The notes beneath the pieces are model-generated. The model did no database searches. It saw only the letters and a list, made by a program, of their open reading frames with translations, and was not told the origin of the DNA. A stretch of 64,000 bases of DNA from Clostridium paraputrificum (lineage in GTDB: Bacteria > Bacillota > Clostridia > Clostridiales > Clostridiaceae): the NCBI RefSeq assembly GCF_900447045.1, contig NZ_UAWH01000005.1, positions 62,001-126,000 on the forward strand. The letters run 5' to 3'. This document shows, one piece after another, positions 61,819-64,000 of this stretch (position 1 is the stretch's first letter; every line of letters starts with the position of its first letter). A program made the position numbers and the translations under genes.

Positions 61819-62676
61819 ATGAAAAAATATTTAGCTTTTGATATTGGTGGAACAAGAATTAAATGGGGAATATTAAATGAAGAAGGAGCTATTTTAGAAA
61901 AGTCTAGCTTTGATACAAGTACAGAAAGTGAAGAATTATTTTTAGAAAATATAATAAAAATAGCTTTAGAAAGAAAAGATGAAGTTGAGGGTGTAGCTCT
62001 AAGTATGCCGGGATTTATTGATTCTATAAATGGTATACCAAAGGTTTGTTATGCAATAAGATGTATTGAAGGAAAGTGCATTACTAAGATAATAGAAGAG
62101 AAGACTGGTCTAAAGACTTCAGTAGAGAATGATGGAAAATGTGTAGCTTTAGCAGAAAAGTTTAATGGAAATGCTACTGAATGTTCTGATTTTGTGTGTG
62201 TTACTATTGGAACAGGCATAGGTGGGGGAATCTATATAAATAATAAATTACTTAGAGGAAGTACATTCCAAGGTGGGGAGTTTGGATTTATGAGATGTAA
62301 TGAAAAAGGAATGTATAGTAATACAGCATCAACTTTAGCATTGATAAAAGAATATATGAAATATAAGAATTTAGATAAAGCAGTAGATGGACAAGTTGTA
62401 TTTAATGATGGAGAAAAAGATTCTAAGGTAAAAGAAATTATAAATGAATGGTATGGATTAATTGCTACAGGAATATATAATTTAAGTGCCACTTTAAATC
62501 CAGAAAAAATACTTATTGGTGGAGGAGTAAGTGAAAGAGAAGAGTTTATAGAAGAAGTAGTAAATGCATTGGAAAAGATAGAAGCTTGGAATGATGTTAA
62601 GTGTGTTATTGAAAGATGTAAGCATAAAAATGATGCTGGAATGATAGGAGCTGTTTATAATTTACTTAATGAGTAA
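61819..62676 (+). CDS. ROK-family sugar kinase
   Basis: A 285-residue protein with the ROK phosphate motif KYLAFDIGGTRIKWGIL, the catalytic region in VENDGKCVALAE near 98 and VTIGTGIGGGIYINNKLLRGS near 131-151. The zinc motif CxCGxxGCxE of standard ROK kinases is absent: the equivalent stretch reads GGEFGFMRCNEKGMYSNTAS. No N-terminal helix-turn-helix is present, so it is a kinase, not a regulator. Glucose, mannose or an amino sugar are possible substrates. A terminator follows. Confidence 0.9.
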   Translation: MKKYLAFDIGGTRIKWGILNEEGAILEKSSFDTSTESEELFLENIIKIALERKDEVEGVALSMPGFIDSINGIPKVCYAIRCIEGKCITKIIEEKTGLKTSVENDGKCVALAEKFNGNATECSDFVCVTIGTGIGGGIYINNKLLRGSTFQGGEFGFMRCNEKGMYSNTASTLALIKEYMKYKNLDKAVDGQVVFNDGEKDSKVKEIINEWYGLIATGIYNLSATLNPEKILIGGGVSEREEFIEEVVNALEKIEAWNDVKCVIERCKHKNDAGMIGAVYNLLNE

Positions 62677-62688
62677 CAAATAATTGGT

Positions 62689-62722
62689 TAGGAAGCTTTG
62701 CTTAGGCAAGGCTTCTTTTCTT
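62689..62722 (+). terminator. Intrinsic terminator after the ROK gene
   Basis: The stem AGGAAGCTTTGC / GCAAGGCTTCTT (one G-U pair) is followed by TTCTTT. Confidence 0.82.
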
Positions 62723-62784
62723 TGGAATTAAATATAAAATCTTGGGAAAACTATTTTAAGAATTATTTGTAAGGAGTGAAGACC

Positions 62785-64000
62785 TTGAGAGGTAGAGAAG
62801 TTTTAAGTGAACTAAATAATGGTTTTTCTAAGATAAAAAATAATTATAAATATATTAAATCTTTGTCAAAGCAGGGGGAAGAGGTCTTAAGTTCTGGTGA
62901 ATGGCTATTAGATAATATATATCTAGTAGAAAAGGAGTATAAGTCAATAAAGGAAAATATGCCTCATGATTATTTTTATAATTTACCTTATTCAGATAAA
63001 AATTTAGATGGTAATGTTCAAAGAATATATTCTTATGCTAAAGAATTTATCAAGAAGTATGAAGGAATAGTTACTGAAGATAAAGCAATAAGCTTTATAC
63101 AAAGTAAGGACGAAAAGTTTACTATGGGAGAACTTTGGGCATTTCCAATAATGCTACGAATAGCTATTATACTGGAATTATCAGATGTGACTGATATGCT
63201 TAAAAATGTTCAAAATGAGAAGAAATTAGGAAAGGATATTGCTTACAATATTATAGATTCTATAAATAAAAATGATTTAGAAAATATATTAGCTTATATT
63301 AATGAACATTATGAAAATATAGAAGGATTGTTTAAAGATGAGTTATTAAAAGTATTAAGAGATAATTCTATAGAAGAGAAAAGAGTATATGATTTAATCG
63401 AACAAAAATCTAGTGGATCTAGTGATAAGGAATCAGTAAAAAAGTATTTTATAGAAGGAAGCATTGAGCAAAATATAAGTACATATATAAGTGCATTAAG
63501 AAGTATAGAGAGTATAAGTTGGAAGAATTTCTTTGATTCTACATCAATAGTAGAAAAAAAGTTGCAAACAGACCCCTATGGAACATATGAAAAAATGGAC
63601 TTTAAGTCTAAGGATTATTATAGACATAGTATAGAAAAATTAGCTAGAAAGTTTCAGGTAGATGAAATAACATTAACGGAAAAAGCACTTTATCTTGCAA
63701 CTAGAGCTAAAGAGGAGGGAAAGAGAGCTTATAGGACTCATGTTGGATATTATATTATAGATGATGGAGTTAAAGATATATCAAATGAGTTGAATTTACA
63801 TGTTAAAGTAAATAATAAGTTTTCAGAAGGGCTATACATTACTATAAACATAGTATGTACCATGATGATTGTTTCATCAATTTTAGCATTCAGTTACATT
63901 CTAGGAGCACATTTTTCTACAGGACAACTGATTGTATCTGCTTTACTTATGATAGTTCCAGCTAATGAAATAGTTGTAGCCCTTATTAATTGGTCTGTTA
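62785..64000 (+). CDS. Cyclic beta-1,2-glucan synthase-like (GT84/GH94) protein, N-terminal fragment
   Basis: Open to the right edge (405 residues seen). Translation starts at TTG behind AAGGAGTGAAG. The visible part has SGEWLLDNIYLVEKEYKSIK near 39, then FTMGELWAFPIMLRIAIILE near 112, and later the first membrane segments (LYITINIVCTMMIVSSILAFSYILGAH) with PANEIVVALINW. These stretches match the N-terminal glucan-synthase region of NdvB/Cgs proteins, which are often over 2500 residues and contain GT84 and GH94 parts. The rest lies outside the window, so catalytic residues cannot be checked. Confidence 0.85.
   Translation, partial: MRGREVLSELNNGFSKIKNNYKYIKSLSKQGEEVLSSGEWLLDNIYLVEKEYKSIKENMPHDYFYNLPYSDKNLDGNVQRIYSYAKEFIKKYEGIVTEDKAISFIQSKDEKFTMGELWAFPIMLRIAIILELSDVTDMLKNVQNEKKLGKDIAYNIIDSINKNDLENILAYINEHYENIEGLFKDELLKVLRDNSIEEKRVYDLIEQKSSGSSDKESVKKYFIEGSIEQNISTYISALRSIESISWKNFFDSTSIVEKKLQTDPYGTYEKMDFKSKDYYRHSIEKLARKFQVDEITLTEKALYLATRAKEEGKRAYRTHVGYYIIDDGVKDISNELNLHVKVNNKFSEGLYITINIVCTMMIVSSILAFSYILGAHFSTGQLIVSALLMIVPANEIVVALINWSV

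Overview
The window is AT-rich DNA with strong purine-rich ribosome binding sites, many intrinsic terminators, T-box, S-box and lysine leaders, and Lac/cellobiose-type PTS genes. Gene content and style point to a Firmicute of the genus Clostridium (cluster I, relatives of C. perfringens and C. butyricum); the species cannot be named from sequence reading alone. No phage, conjugative element, CRISPR array, rRNA gene or complete insertion sequence was found.

Layout. 1-8.3 kb: a cell-wall sugar salvage cluster (serine hydrolase tail, PTS EIIC, MupG-type 6-phospho-muramidase, MurQ etherase, AnmK kinase, a second EIIC and MupG, BadF-type sugar kinase). 8.3-11.6 kb: Lnt, MsrB, a PGRP-type amidase and a small unknown gene. 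11.7-13.6 kb: PadR/DUF1700/DUF4097 envelope operon on the minus strand. 13.6-14.0 kb: a gene-free stretch with at least five perfect DnaA boxes, then sfsA, a Nudix hydrolase, a TIM-barrel protein, and lysA behind a lysine riboswitch. 17.9-22.8 kb: DUF3006, signal peptidase I, FtsH, HelD. 22.9-30.4 kb: twin P-loop ATPase, amino-acid ABC transporter, CDF metal transporter, amidase with SH3 domains, M18 aminopeptidase. 30.6-34.9 kb: homoserine dehydrogenase, an acidic protein of unknown function, 5-formyl-THF cyclo-ligase and SAM-riboswitch-controlled MetY. 35.2-40.2 kb: sucrose locus (LacI-type regulator, EIIBC, sucrose-6-phosphate hydrolase, fructokinase) with a perfect operator palindrome. 40.4-42.6 kb: thrS with a T-box. 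43-46.5 kb: a large surface GH123/DUF4091-type glycosidase. 46.6-46.8 kb: tRNA-Leu and tRNA-Gly. 46.8-53.4 kb: a beta-glucoside PTS operon with its PRD regulator, bracketed by two direct copies of an HNH gene, one of them broken. 53.6-58.5 kb: unknown gene, tRNA-Lys, NhaC antiporter, IspF, a small ORF, an unusual SigI/RsgI hybrid protein and a pseudouridine synthase. 58.5-64 kb: polysaccharide deacetylase, DUF3298 protein, aldehyde dehydrogenase, ROK kinase and the start of a giant cyclic beta-1,2-glucan synthase-like gene that runs off the window.

Themes. Much of the window concerns carbohydrate capture (muropeptide sugars, sucrose, beta-glucosides, host-type glycans) and the cell envelope. 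Regulation can be read directly in many places: lysine and SAM riboswitches, a Thr T-box, LacI and CcpA (cre) sites, and inverted-repeat operators.

The observations most worth following are the SigI-C/RsgI fusion, which lacks the usual Asn-Pro at the expected self-cleavage position; the DnaA-box cluster away from any dnaA gene; the doubled EIIC-MupG pairs; the dispersed hairpin repeat with a shared loop; and the HNH duplication bracketing the PTS operon.
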